A stretch of DNA of 64,000 bases from Clostridia bacterium (GTDB lineage Bacteria > Bacillota > Clostridia > TANB77 > CAG-508): contig JAFSBT010000003.1 of assembly GCA_017437145.1 (NCBI GenBank), positions 310,001 to 374,000 of the forward strand, read 5' to 3'. This document shows, in pieces, positions 53,770-62,731 of this stretch; position 1 is the stretch's first letter, and each line of letters starts with the position of its first letter. Both the position numbers and the translations under genes were made by a program. The notes beneath the pieces were generated by a model, which did not search any database, was not told the origin of the DNA, and saw only the letters and a program-made list of their open reading frames with translations.

Positions 53770-54369
53770 TTATTCACATTTCATATTTTTATTCATATAA
53801 AATTTCTTTTCTGCTAGTTTATCTTGTACTCCTCTTAGCGCTTCACCAAATCTTTGGAAGTGAACTACTTCTCTTTCTCGTAAGAAACGAAGTGGATCCA
53901 ATACATCTGGATCATCAGCACATAAATCTATAAGTTTTTCATAAGTTGCTCTAGCTTTTTGTTCTGCAGCTAAATCTTCTTGTAAATCTGCTATCGGATC
54001 ACCTTTTACAGCAATTGTTGCTGCATTCCATGGCCATCCACCAGCTGCTTGTGGATATACTCCAGTACCATGGTCTGTATAATATGCTCCTAATCCTTCT
54101 CTTTCTATTGTTCCAGCATCTACTCCATCTGTTAATTGGTGTACTATTGTTCCAACCATTTCTAAATGAGCTAATTCTTCTGTACCAATATCATTTAAAA
54201 TAGCTTTTGATTTTTGGTCTGGCATTCCAAATCTTTGAGATAAATATCTAAGAGATGCTGCAAGCTCACCATCTGGTCCACCATATTGTGATATTATAAA
54301 TTTTGCTAAACGTGGGTTTGGAGTTTTTATATTAATTGGATATTCCAAAACTTTATTATAAGTCCACAT
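53770..54369 (-). CDS. cotJC: Spore coat protein CotJC (manganese catalase family)
   Basis: From the ATG after AAAGGGGGAATTTTTA (199 residues) the protein begins MWTYNKVLEYPINI. It has the four-helix ferritin-like fold with metal ligands visible in GELAASLRYLSQRF, GTEELAHLEMVGTIV and REREVVHFQRFGEAL. CotJC is a coat protein of the mother cell in sporulation; relatives act as manganese catalases (family knowledge). The start codon overlaps the cotJB stop. Confidence 0.96.
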   Translation of the reverse strand: MWTYNKVLEYPINIKTPNPRLAKFIISQYGGPDGELAASLRYLSQRFGMPDQKSKAILNDIGTEELAHLEMVGTIVHQLTDGVDAGTIEREGLGAYYTDHGTGVYPQAAGGWPWNAATIAVKGDPIADLQEDLAAEQKARATYEKLIDLCADDPDVLDPLRFLREREVVHFQRFGEALRGVQDKLAEKKFYMNKNMKCE

Positions 54370-54683
54370 TAAAAATTCCCCCTTTCCCATGGCCATGGTT
54401 CCTCAAGCCATCTCCATTTGTTACATGGAAAATAAATACTAAGTGGTCCATAAACCTTTTGATACATATCTTTTAAATTTTTTAAATTTTTAGTATATTC
54501 TCTGTGTAAGCATAAAGCTCTTTGGTCATCAGGGTGAGTATCTAAATATAGACCTAGTTCAATTACTGCAAAGTTTAAACACTTGATTTTTTCAATCATT
54601 TCTTCTCTTTTATTGTCTTTACATTCATTTCTATTTTCTTCGCATTTTACTTCTTCACATTTACAATCTTTATTATCTATCAT
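54369..54683 (-). CDS. cotJB: Spore coat protein CotJB
   Basis: This 104-residue protein has a charged Cys/Glu-rich N-terminus and the CotJB core IKCLNFAVIELGLYLDTHPD then YGPLSIYF and a WRWLEEPWPWE end. It is cotranscribed with cotJA and cotJC, with overlapping start and stop codons at both ends. Confidence 0.94.
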   Translation of the reverse strand: MIDNKDCKCEEVKCEENRNECKDNKREEMIEKIKCLNFAVIELGLYLDTHPDDQRALCLHREYTKNLKNLKDMYQKVYGPLSIYFPCNKWRWLEEPWPWERGNF

Positions 54684-55015
54684 CGATTACAACCCTCCCC
54701 AATTTTATTTGATTTTTTCAAATACTCTATTTGCATTTGTGACTGTCCTGGCATATATGGACTAACTAATTCAGGAAATATAGTTCCCATTTTTAGCCCA
54801 ACACATGGAGTAAATGTTTTTTTCATCGTTTGCCATGGCACATAACTTTGTGCATACATATAATTGCTTGGGAAAGTATTATCTTCATCAAAACCGCAAC
54901 TACACATATCTGCATTATCGTATGAATTTAAAACATCTGCGCATGTTTTTTCCATATAATTATCATCATATTTATGATTACATCCACAATTGCAATTTCT
55001 AGTGTTTCTATACAT
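54680..55015 (-). CDS. cotJA: Spore coat-associated protein CotJA
   Basis: The 111-residue protein has an N-terminal Cys/Asn/Asp-rich part and the CotJA core YAQSYVPWQTMKKTFTPCVG then GTIFPELVSPYMPGQSQMQI. It is the first gene of the cotJABC operon. The start follows AAGGAGG. I could not place the expected sigma-E promoter with certainty. Confidence 0.93.
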   Translation of the reverse strand: MYRNTRNCNCGCNHKYDDNYMEKTCADVLNSYDNADMCSCGFDEDNTFPSNYMYAQSYVPWQTMKKTFTPCVGLKMGTIFPELVSPYMPGQSQMQIEYLKKSNKIGEGCNR

Positions 55016-55113
55016 ATAAATCCTCCTTTTTTGTATATATTACATTTTATGATTTTATTACAAAAAAAGTGCAAAAAAGTATTCCAGCTGGTATTCGTAA
55101 ATTTACATAACAT

Positions 55114-55142
55114 TTGTTTTTCTTAGGAATTTATGGTATAAT
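55114..55142 (+). promoter_or_regulatory. Predicted promoter of the lipoprotein cassette
   Basis: TTGTTT, 17 bases, TATAAT, with about 125 bases of leader before the start codon. Confidence 0.75.
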
Positions 55143-55274
55143 ATATACGTAATTAATTTTAGTATTCCTGATTAATATGAATTTAAGACGGATAAGGTTA
55201 AGGAGCTGTTCTTAATCGATTGGGTTTTGCTAAAATAAGTACATTGATAATTTTTATTTTTGGAGGAATCAGTT

Positions 55275-56123
55275 ATGACAACAACCAAAAAAGTGCTTGC
55301 ACTCGTACTCGCACTTATCATCGCCCTTGCTTTTACAGCATGTGGCACCAGTACAGACACCAGCAACACAGGCACTGCACCCACAACCATAGACCCCACT
55401 CCTAATGGCATGAAAGTTGTTGAGCTCCCGAGCGTCGACATCAAACTCTCCCTTGCTTTTAGTGAAATCTCTGAGGATGAAAAGGAAGAATACAAGCAGT
55501 ATCTTCTTTCGACGTATTTTCACTCTTTAAGAGAGTACTATCCTCAGAAAGAACTCGCTCTGGAGTATGACTATTCCAAAGAGTATGAAGTGTATTACCC
55601 CATACGCTTCAGCAACAACAGCCGTGTCCCTTTTTCAGGCGACATCGTTATGGGTGTTGACCTCAACGGATACCTTGTTGTTTCCTGGCTTTCTAGCGAA
55701 AACTTCGGCAGTGCAATAGTCGTGGAAGAAAATCTCAAGGAGTATGAGGAAGTCGTACTTCGCTCACCCAATTGTTGGGTTGTTTACAACTCACTTTCCG
55801 GTGAGTTGTTGAAGTATCACCTCTTCAACGGCGAAGAGCCGATTGGGTTTGTACCCAAAGGCTCAAAATATGTCGGAGCGTCCAATCGCTACGACTTATA
55901 CTTCCAGTCTGAAGATAAAATCTATCAGATGGATAGTAATGGAGTCATCACATTACTCGCTCAAAATGTCGACTTTGTGATTGACTGTGATTATGATCTC
56001 ACAGTTGATGCACCGAGCGAGCCCCTCTTTATGATGAAAGATGGCACCGTAAAGGCCTATCTTTATTATAAAGAGGGAGGTAGTCTGGTAGATCCTCGAG
56101 ACTACAGAGATTACCTTAAATAA
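55275..56123 (+). CDS. Foreign-looking lipoprotein of unknown function
   Basis: The start is the ATG after GGAGGAATCAGTT. The 282-residue protein has a lipoprotein signal (LALVLALIIALAFTAC, lipobox LAFTAC with Cys22), then a Thr/Ser-rich linker and a globular beta-rich domain (KEYEVYYPIRFSNNSRVPF, CWVVYNSLSGELLKYHLF, KYVGASNRYDLYFQ). Synonymous codons ending in C are very common, unlike the native genes. I do not recognise a family. Its promoter and terminator are its own. Confidence 0.8.
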   Translation: MTTTKKVLALVLALIIALAFTACGTSTDTSNTGTAPTTIDPTPNGMKVVELPSVDIKLSLAFSEISEDEKEEYKQYLLSTYFHSLREYYPQKELALEYDYSKEYEVYYPIRFSNNSRVPFSGDIVMGVDLNGYLVVSWLSSENFGSAIVVEENLKEYEEVVLRSPNCWVVYNSLSGELLKYHLFNGEEPIGFVPKGSKYVGASNRYDLYFQSEDKIYQMDSNGVITLLAQNVDFVIDCDYDLTVDAPSEPLFMMKDGTVKAYLYYKEGGSLVDPRDYRDYLK

Positions 56124-56143
56124 TTTTTTCGCAAAACCCCAAA

Positions 56144-56175
56144 AAGGGCGCCTATCGAAAGATAGTGCGCCCTTT
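56144..56175 (+). terminator. Terminator of the lipoprotein cassette and pyk
   Basis: AAAGGGCGC and GCGCCCTTTT pair with a small CTATC/GATAG stem inside; T's on both sides allow use by both convergent genes. Confidence 0.9.
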
Positions 56176-56188
56176 TACTTTTACATTA

Positions 56189-57628
56189 TTATATTCTTAT
56201 TATTCCACCAATTACATCATTAATTCCATCTTGTTCTACTTCAAAGTTTGGTGCAATTTTTGAACCTCCTGCAACTACTATTTTGTCTCCTTTTTGTATA
56301 AATCCTTCTTCTTTTAAAGCTTCTACCGCTTTTTTTATTAAAGCATCTATATTTTCTTCATCTTTAATTAATTTAGGTATAATGTTCCAACATAATCCTA
56401 ATTGTCTATATGTTACTTCATTTGATGTTATTGCAAATATTGGACATTCAGGACCAAAACTAGACAACATTCTTGTTGTGTCTCCTGTATTTGTATATGC
56501 TACAATCGCTTTTGCATCAACATTTGCAGCTAAGGTACAAACAGAATAATTCATATTAAATTTATAATCCAAATTATCTAATGCATATTCTCTATTTTTA
56601 AATCTCTTCCAATATTTTAATGACTCTTCTATTGCTATAGAAACTTTATTCATTGTTTCAACACATTCTACTGGATAGCTTCCTGTTGCAGTTTCTCCTG
56701 ATAACATTATACAACTTGTTCCATCATATATTGCATTTGCAATATCGCTTACTTCTGCTCTTGTTGGTCTTGGATTTTGAATCATAGATTCTAACATTTG
56801 TGTTGCTGTAATAACTGGTTTCCCTGTTTTGTAGCATTTTTTGATAAATTGTTTTTGATATATTGGGACTTGTTCCATTGGAATCTCAACACCTAAATCT
56901 CCTCTTGCTACCATTATTCCATCAGAAACTTCTAATATCTTATCGAAATTATCAATTCCTTCTCTATTTTCAATTTTAGCTATTATTTTTATATGCTCTC
57001 CGCCGTTTTCTTTTAAAACTTCTCTAATAGCATTTATATCTTCAGGCTTTCTAACAAAAGATGCTGCTATATAGTCAAAACCAACTTTTATACCATATTT
57101 TATATCTTCAACATCTTTTTCTGTAATACTTGGTAAATGTAAAATTAAATTTGGAACATTTACACTTTTTCTATCTGTTAATTTTCCACCATGAATTACT
57201 GTACATATAATGTCACCATCTTTAATTTCAATTACTTTTAATTCAATTGTTCCGTCATTTATTAATACTGTTGTTCCTACTGATACATCTTTATATAATC
57301 CTTTATATGATACAGAAACTTTTGTATTATCCCCCATAATATCTTCATCTACAAGAGTAAATAAAGCTCCTTCATTAAGATATATTTCTCCATTTTCAAA
57401 TTTTCCTATTCTTATTTCTGGGCCTTGTGTATCCAAAAGTAATGGAATAGGTAATCCTAATTCATCTCTTACTTTTTTAAAAGTATTAATTCTTTCTTCT
57501 TGGTCTTGATAATTTCCATGTGAAAAGTTAATTCTTCCTACATTCATTCCTGCAAGCATCAATTTTTTTAATGTTTCTGGATTATCTGATGCTGGCCCAA
57601 TTGTACATACAATTTTAGTTTTCCTCAT
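56189..57628 (-). CDS. pyk: Pyruvate kinase
   Basis: The 479-residue enzyme makes pyruvate and ATP from phosphoenolpyruvate. It has TKIVCTIGPASDNPE, RINFSHGNYQ, LLDTQGPEIRIG, KIENREGIDNFDKIL, GIMVARGDLGVEI, ITATQMLESMI and DGTSCIMLSGETATG, plus the C-terminal regulatory domain. It lacks the extra PEP-utiliser domain of some Firmicutes forms. It is a single gene. Confidence 0.97.
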   Translation of the reverse strand: MRKTKIVCTIGPASDNPETLKKLMLAGMNVGRINFSHGNYQDQEERINTFKKVRDELGLPIPLLLDTQGPEIRIGKFENGEIYLNEGALFTLVDEDIMGDNTKVSVSYKGLYKDVSVGTTVLINDGTIELKVIEIKDGDIICTVIHGGKLTDRKSVNVPNLILHLPSITEKDVEDIKYGIKVGFDYIAASFVRKPEDINAIREVLKENGGEHIKIIAKIENREGIDNFDKILEVSDGIMVARGDLGVEIPMEQVPIYQKQFIKKCYKTGKPVITATQMLESMIQNPRPTRAEVSDIANAIYDGTSCIMLSGETATGSYPVECVETMNKVSIAIEESLKYWKRFKNREYALDNLDYKFNMNYSVCTLAANVDAKAIVAYTNTGDTTRMLSSFGPECPIFAITSNEVTYRQLGLCWNIIPKLIKDEENIDALIKKAVEALKEEGFIQKGDKIVVAGGSKIAPNFEVEQDGINDVIGGIIRI

Positions 57629-57715
57629 AAAAACTTCCTTTCTTTACATCCTTTTTATTATATAAAACATAAAAGACGGTTATACAACCGCCCCCCACGT
57701 TTAATATTTAAATTT

Positions 57716-57743
57716 TGTAGGGGCAGACGCCCACGGCTGCCCT
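57716..57743. repeat. Palindromic intergenic repeat
   Basis: TGTAGGGGCAGACGCCCACG followed by GCTGCCCT. A short palindrome GTGAACAATGTTCAC follows within ten bases. Confidence 0.8.
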
Positions 57744-57781
57744 TTGTGAACAATGTTCACATTTGTTATATTAATAAAAAT

Positions 57782-60346
57782 TTATTTTGTAATCCATTTT
57801 ACTAAATTTAAGTTTTCACTATCAATTAGCATTTCATGTTTTGGCATTACTCTAAATGTGTAACCATAGTTTCCACCAGATTTTAGTAATATTTTTGTTT
57901 CAAAAGTATATTCTTTCTTTTCATCATCTCTTGAAACTAATTTCATAGGTATTACATTTATATCTTCAACTGTTCCATTGTCTGATATTATTCCATAATA
58001 ACTTTCTGCAGCGACATGCTCAATATCAATATTTGGAAGTTTTACCACGCAAGTTACATCAATATTGTTTCCTGCATCAATTGATATATTATCTAAATTG
58101 TTATTTTGCATTATTACAATATCATTCCAATTTCTAACTAAGTCTTCTTTTATTTTTGCAAACTCAGTTACTGTTTCTAAATTTTCATAATATTTGTGTG
58201 TTAATTTGCATAATGGCATATATAAGTTGTTTGTATAATCTACTAACATTCTAGAAGTACTATATTCTCCACCAGTAGATATAATAGAATTTTTCATATA
58301 TCCAAGCCATTCTTCTGAATATCCTTTTTTATTTTGATTATAATATGTTGGTATTATTTTATTTTCTAAAATGTTGTATATACTTTCACTATCGTCTCTA
58401 TCTTGTTCTTCATAAGATGTATATTCCATATTTGTTCCAATAGCCCAACCATTTTTTTGATTATATCCTTCAGCCCACCATCCATCTAGTATACTAAAGT
58501 TTACTGCACCATTTACAGAAGCTTTTTCTCCACTTGTTCCAGAAGCTTCCATTGGTCTTCTTGGATTGTTAAGCCATACATCTACTCCTGATACTAAATA
58601 TCTTGCAACTGATATATTATAATTTTCAAGTAAGAAAATTTTACCTTTAAATTGTGGCATCATTGAAACTTCATGTATAAATTTTATTAAATTTTGACCT
58701 TCTACATCTCTTGGATGTGCTTTACCTGCAAAAATAATTTGAACTGGTCTTTTTTCATCATTTAAAATTTGTGTTATTCTTTCTAAATCTTTAAAAATTA
58801 AAGTTGCTCTTTTATATGTTGCAAATCTTCTTGCAAAACCTATAGTTAAAGCATCTGGATTTAATTTAGATGTAATTTCTTTTATTTGGTCATAAGGCAT
58901 ACCATTTCTTTTTAGTCTTGCAGTAACATTTTTATCAACTAAATCTAATAATTTTATTTTTCTCTTTCTATGTTCTTCCCATAATCTTTCATCAGGAATT
59001 CTTTCTATATCAGCCCATGTTTCAGGAATTTGAATTCTATCTTGCCAATATGGTGCTAAATATTCGTTATATAAGTCTTTTAAATTTGGCGCAAGCCAGC
59101 TACAAGTATGTATACCGTTTGTTACATAAGTAATTGGAGATTCATTTGATGCAATTGATGGCCAAACATCACCAAAAAGTTCTCTTGAAACTGCTCCATG
59201 AAGTTTACTAACGCCATTTTTCTTTCCTGCAACTTTTAATGCTAAAATTCCCATATTGAAACTTGTTCTGTTAGTTTCATTTGGTTTCATTCCCATACCC
59301 AAAAATTCATCTTCAGTGATTCCTAGTCTTTTCCAATAATTTGGGAAATATTCTTTTACTAATTCTACTGGGAAAATATCATTTCCTGCTGGAACTGGTG
59401 TATGTGTTGTAAATACTGTTTTTGAGGTTACAATATCTTTTGCTATATTAAAAGAAACTTTCTTTTCTTCTATAATATCTTTAATTTTTTCTATTACAAG
59501 AAATGCTGAATGTCCTTCATTCATATGATATACTGTAGGATTTAGTCCAAGTTCTTTTAATAAATAAACTCCACCCATTCCTAAGCAAATTTCTTGTTCA
59601 ATTCTCATTCTTTGGTCTCCACCATATAGACGTAAAGTAATTCCTCTGTATTCAGGAATATTTTCTTCTATATCAGAGTCTAATAAGTATAAGCTTACTC
59701 TACCTACTTGTATTTTCCAAGCTTTTAAATATGCTCTTCCTTTAGGTAATCTTACGTTAATTATTAAATCTTCACCATTTTCTCTTTTTACTGGTGTAAT
59801 TGGTAGATTATCTAAATCAACATTATTATATTCTGTTTCTTGAGAACCTGCTCCGTTAATTCTTTGATGGAAATACCCATTTTTATATAATAGCCCAACT
59901 GCAACTAATGGAATTCCTAAATCACTTGCAGATTTTAGATGGTCACCTGAAAGAATTCCTAATCCACCAGAATAAATAGGTAAAGTTTCATCTAAACCAT
60001 ATTCAGCTGAAAAATATGCAATTACATCGTTTTTATTTTCACTATAATTTTTGTTAAACCATGTATTTTTACTTTTCATATAATCTTCATAATTACTTAT
60101 ACATTCTCTATATTCTTCTAAAAATATTGGATCTTTAGCAATTTTTTCTAATTTTTCTTGTTGTACATGTTTCAAAAATTTTGTAGGATTTTTTTCACAT
60201 CTTTCCCACAAATCAATATCTATTTCTTTAAATAATTTTAAAAATTCTGTATTCCATGACCACCATAAATTATTTGCAACCTCTGATAGTTTTGAAATTT
60301 CCTTTGGTAATTGTGGTTTTACTGTAATTCTGTTAAATACGTACAT
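57782..60346 (-). CDS. glgP: Alpha-glucan (glycogen) phosphorylase
   Basis: This 854-residue GT35 phosphorylase releases glucose-1-phosphate from glycogen. It is the short type with an N-terminal DUF3417 region (LSEVANNLWWSWNTEFLKLF), then YFSAEYGLDETLPIYSGGLG, HMNEGHSAFLVIE, FARRFATYKRATLIF and EASGTSGEKASVNGAVNFSI, which should hold the PLP-binding Lys. The ATG is chosen over a TTG two codons before, since AGGAGG is ten bases away. It completes the glycogen cycle of the GT4-GH57 genes. Confidence 0.95.
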   Translation of the reverse strand: MYVFNRITVKPQLPKEISKLSEVANNLWWSWNTEFLKLFKEIDIDLWERCEKNPTKFLKHVQQEKLEKIAKDPIFLEEYRECISNYEDYMKSKNTWFNKNYSENKNDVIAYFSAEYGLDETLPIYSGGLGILSGDHLKSASDLGIPLVAVGLLYKNGYFHQRINGAGSQETEYNNVDLDNLPITPVKRENGEDLIINVRLPKGRAYLKAWKIQVGRVSLYLLDSDIEENIPEYRGITLRLYGGDQRMRIEQEICLGMGGVYLLKELGLNPTVYHMNEGHSAFLVIEKIKDIIEEKKVSFNIAKDIVTSKTVFTTHTPVPAGNDIFPVELVKEYFPNYWKRLGITEDEFLGMGMKPNETNRTSFNMGILALKVAGKKNGVSKLHGAVSRELFGDVWPSIASNESPITYVTNGIHTCSWLAPNLKDLYNEYLAPYWQDRIQIPETWADIERIPDERLWEEHRKRKIKLLDLVDKNVTARLKRNGMPYDQIKEITSKLNPDALTIGFARRFATYKRATLIFKDLERITQILNDEKRPVQIIFAGKAHPRDVEGQNLIKFIHEVSMMPQFKGKIFLLENYNISVARYLVSGVDVWLNNPRRPMEASGTSGEKASVNGAVNFSILDGWWAEGYNQKNGWAIGTNMEYTSYEEQDRDDSESIYNILENKIIPTYYNQNKKGYSEEWLGYMKNSIISTGGEYSTSRMLVDYTNNLYMPLCKLTHKYYENLETVTEFAKIKEDLVRNWNDIVIMQNNNLDNISIDAGNNIDVTCVVKLPNIDIEHVAAESYYGIISDNGTVEDINVIPMKLVSRDDEKKEYTFETKILLKSGGNYGYTFRVMPKHEMLIDSENLNLVKWITK

Positions 60347-60466
60347 CGTCAATGTACCTCCTTTGTAATTTAAAAATTTTTCCTTTGTTATATTATATCA
60401 AACATATTAATTATCTATGAAAACTTTTATTTTGTCAAACCTTTTTGAGATAAAATATATAAAAAA

Positions 60467-60490
60467 ACAACCGGGGAAAACCTCGGTTGC
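60467..60490 (-). terminator. Terminator of the 64-residue cassette
   Basis: GCAACCGAGG and CCCCGGTTGT pair around TTTT, followed by T's on the minus strand. Confidence 0.85.
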
Positions 60491-60496
60491 AAAAAT

Positions 60497-60691
60497 TTAC
60501 CACAGCAATTTTATACAAGTGTATACTGCTGCTGTAATGATGCCGGATATTTTGGCGCATAATTCAGCTCCTTCGAAGCTGAAAATACTTCCAATTATGA
60601 ATGTTATGCCTCCCACAAAAAAAGACAACATTGCGCAAATTGCAATATTAAATGCGAACTCCATAAAGGTATCTGCTGTAATTTTTTTCAT
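60497..60691 (-). CDS. Foreign-looking small membrane protein
   Basis: The 64-residue protein has two membrane helices (FAFNIAICAMLSFFVGGITF and the C-terminal ISGIITAAVYTCIKLL) joined by SFEGAELC. The start follows GGAGGC. It has its own promoter and terminator and higher G+C than its neighbours. I do not recognise a family. Confidence 0.65.
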   Translation of the reverse strand: MKKITADTFMEFAFNIAICAMLSFFVGGITFIIGSIFSFEGAELCAKISGIITAAVYTCIKLLW

Positions 60692-60724
60692 ATAAAAGCC
60701 TCCAATTTGATTTAATATAAATTA

Positions 60725-60753
60725 ATTATAGCATATATTTTACATAAATTCAA
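60725..60753 (-). promoter_or_regulatory. Predicted promoter of the 64-residue cassette
   Basis: TTGAAT, 17 bases, TATAAT on the minus strand. Confidence 0.7.
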
Positions 60754-60788
60754 TTTTACTAGAATTCACAAAATAAATTCATTTTAAT

Positions 60789-60875
60789 GTATTTGGAATT
60801 TGGAGTTTGGTCGTTGGTGGTTCATTGTATAAACATTATCTTTAAACGCGGGCGGACACAGGACTCGCCCCTACA
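60789..60875. repeat. Composite repeat: A/T part plus G/C palindrome
   Basis: GTATTTGGAATTTGGAGTTT at the left and GCGGGCGGACACAGGACTCG with CCCCTACA at the right, adjoining the pantothenate kinase stop codon. Confidence 0.75.
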
Positions 60876-61670
60876 TTATATTATTGCACCAATGCATGTA
60901 ATATATTCTGAATTTTCTGGTATTATAAATTTTATATCATGTAATTCTTCCACATGTTTTAAAATTTCTTTTGTTAATGGTATTGTTGTTAATGTTCCTG
61001 TTGTTATTACTTCATGTATATTATCGTTTTTTAAAAGAAAAGCACTCATTACTCCTATTGTTTCAAAAATCATATTTATAACAGCTAAAACTAAATCTTC
61101 ATCGTTTGCTTTACCATTCTTTCCAAAATTACATACTGTTGTATCTAAATTTAAATTTGATATTTGATTTTCTGTAATATCTTTTACTTTTAAATCTATA
61201 TTATTTAAATTTCCTTTTTCTGCAAGTTTTAAAATATCTTCAAATGAATTAACATTAGTTAATCTCTTACATAAATTTTCTAATGTTCCTCCACCTACTC
61301 CTGTTCCTCCCATGTGTTTAATGTTTTCTTTGTTTTTCCTTATAAAGGCTGTACCTGTTCCTATACTTACAACAAGAATATTATCCTCTTTGCTCACAAA
61401 ACTGGCGCCTTCTGCTACACAAATAAATTCATCTTTTATTTGTAATTGAATATTATAAATATTTTCATTGAAATTTGCTGCACCAACTCCTGTTAAAGTT
61501 ATACTTTCTATTTCATCTGTATTTATATTATTTTCTAAAATAAATCTATCTAAAGACTTTTTTATATCCTTTTCTTTTGTGCTAAATTTATATATTATAT
61601 TTAAACTTTCTTTTTCAGCACAAATTATTTTTGTAATACTTGTACCAATATCTACACCTATTTTGTACAT
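60876..61670 (-). CDS. coaW: Type II pantothenate kinase
   Basis: CoaW phosphorylates pantothenate, the first step of coenzyme A synthesis, and is not feedback-inhibited like type I. The 264-residue ASKHA protein opens YKIGVDIGTSITKII and shows VSIGTGTAFI and GGTGVGGGTLENLCKRL, with the C-terminal EVITTGTLTTIPLT. A typical clostridial gene; neighbours are methyltransferase and glycogen genes. Confidence 0.9.
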   Translation of the reverse strand: MYKIGVDIGTSITKIICAEKESLNIIYKFSTKEKDIKKSLDRFILENNINTDEIESITLTGVGAANFNENIYNIQLQIKDEFICVAEGASFVSKEDNILVVSIGTGTAFIRKNKENIKHMGGTGVGGGTLENLCKRLTNVNSFEDILKLAEKGNLNNIDLKVKDITENQISNLNLDTTVCNFGKNGKANDEDLVLAVINMIFETIGVMSAFLLKNDNIHEVITTGTLTTIPLTKEILKHVEELHDIKFIIPENSEYITCIGAII

Positions 61671-61690
61671 ATTTTACTCCTTTATATTTT

Positions 61691-61718
61691 ACGGGCGGAC
61701 ACAAGGCCCGCCCCTACA
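61691..61718. repeat. Palindromic intergenic repeat
   Basis: ACGGGCGGACACAAGGCCCG followed by CCCCTACA. Confidence 0.85.
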
Positions 61719-61756
61719 TCAAAATTTGTTAAACAAATTTTTTACTATTCCTTTTC

Positions 61757-61784
61757 TCGGGTCGGTCAAGACCGACCCCTACAT
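61757..61784. repeat. Palindromic intergenic repeat, variant arms
   Basis: TCGGGTCGGTCAAGACCGAC followed by CCCTACAT; the arm sequence differs but the CCCCTAC end is kept. Confidence 0.8.
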
Positions 61785-61788
61785 GTCA

Positions 61789-62376
61789 TTATTTAACTCT
61801 ACTTATTGCCAATCCATCTCCGACTTCTAGTATTTCTGTTTCTAGTCTATCGTCTTCAGTTGCTTCTTTGATGTATTCTCTCAAATGTGTTACTGCTGTT
61901 CTTTGCTTGTGTTTATTGTAATCACTCATTACATATCCTTTATATAGAATGTTGTCTGCTAATATTATTGTGCCTTCATGTGACATTCTTATTGCTTCAT
62001 GTAAAAATATTGGATATTTGCCTTTTGCTGCATCAATAAATACTATATCGTATTCATTGTTTAATGTAGGTAAAATTTCTACTGCATTTCCAATCATTAC
62101 ATTAATGTTTTCTTGTAAATCCATTCCTTTTATATTTGTTATGGCTTCACTCGCTCTTTGCTCATCTAATTCTATTGTATCAATTTTTACTTGAGTGCCA
62201 TTGTCTAAAATTATTTTAGCAAAACAAATCGCTGAATAACCTGTAGCAGTTCCTATTTCTAAAACTTTTACAGGTTTTTCTTTAATTAATATTTTTTCAA
62301 TTACATGTAATGTATCATCCATTATTATTGGTATATGATTTTCTAATGCTTTAGATTTTATTTCTTCTATATTCAA
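61789..62376 (-). CDS. O-methyltransferase, TrmR-like
   Basis: The best start is a TTG after AGGTGATAGT (195 residues); a GTG three codons earlier lies within the binding site. This class I SAM methyltransferase has VLEIGTATGYSAICFAK, DTIELDEQRASEAITNI, YDIVFIDAAKGKY and ILADNILYKGYV, the layout of the O-methyltransferase 3 family. Clostridial and Bacillus members at this size include TrmR, which methylates 5-hydroxyuridine in tRNA. That function is inferred from the family. Confidence 0.85.
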   Translation of the reverse strand: MNIEEIKSKALENHIPIIMDDTLHVIEKILIKEKPVKVLEIGTATGYSAICFAKIILDNGTQVKIDTIELDEQRASEAITNIKGMDLQENINVMIGNAVEILPTLNNEYDIVFIDAAKGKYPIFLHEAIRMSHEGTIILADNILYKGYVMSDYNKHKQRTAVTHLREYIKEATEDDRLETEILEVGDGLAISRVK

Positions 62377-62381
62377 AACTA

Positions 62382-62720
62382 TCACCTAGTATTTATATTT
62401 TCTAATCCTTTTTGACCTTTTTTTACAGGATAATTTCGCGTATAAAATTGCTCTCTTAAAAATTTTGCTATTAACCTATGTGTATCAGGATCATTTAATT
62501 GCGGACAAAGTTTCCTCATTCCTATTGATTCATCCATTACTCTTTTTATTGCAGATTCAAAGCTATTACCTTTAAGCATTTCTTTTAAAACATATTTTTC
62601 TATTATTTTATAACCTGCTTGAACTTTTAAATATTTATTTCTTTTTTCTAGTAGTTCACTTTGTTTTTGACTCCACAAAACTCTGCATTTAATGGATTTC
62701 CTAAAATCTTTTTGTTTCAT
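62382..62720 (-). CDS. Small basic hypothetical protein
   Basis: The 112-residue protein is rich in Lys/Arg and helical (QSELLEKRNKYLKVQAGYKI, EKYVLKEMLKGNSFESAIKR) with a C-terminal LIAKFLREQFYTRN. It lies between typA and the methyltransferase with very short gaps, so is in one operon with them. I do not recognise a family. The start follows AAAGGAAGT. Confidence 0.6.
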   Translation of the reverse strand: MKQKDFRKSIKCRVLWSQKQSELLEKRNKYLKVQAGYKIIEKYVLKEMLKGNSFESAIKRVMDESIGMRKLCPQLNDPDTHRLIAKFLREQFYTRNYPVKKGQKGLENINTR

Positions 62721-62731
62721 AACTACTTCCT

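Noticed and set aside
4608..61784. CRISPR array made of the G/C palindromes
   Set aside because: The repeats are isolated, variable in sequence and kilobases apart, with no regular spacers and no cas genes.
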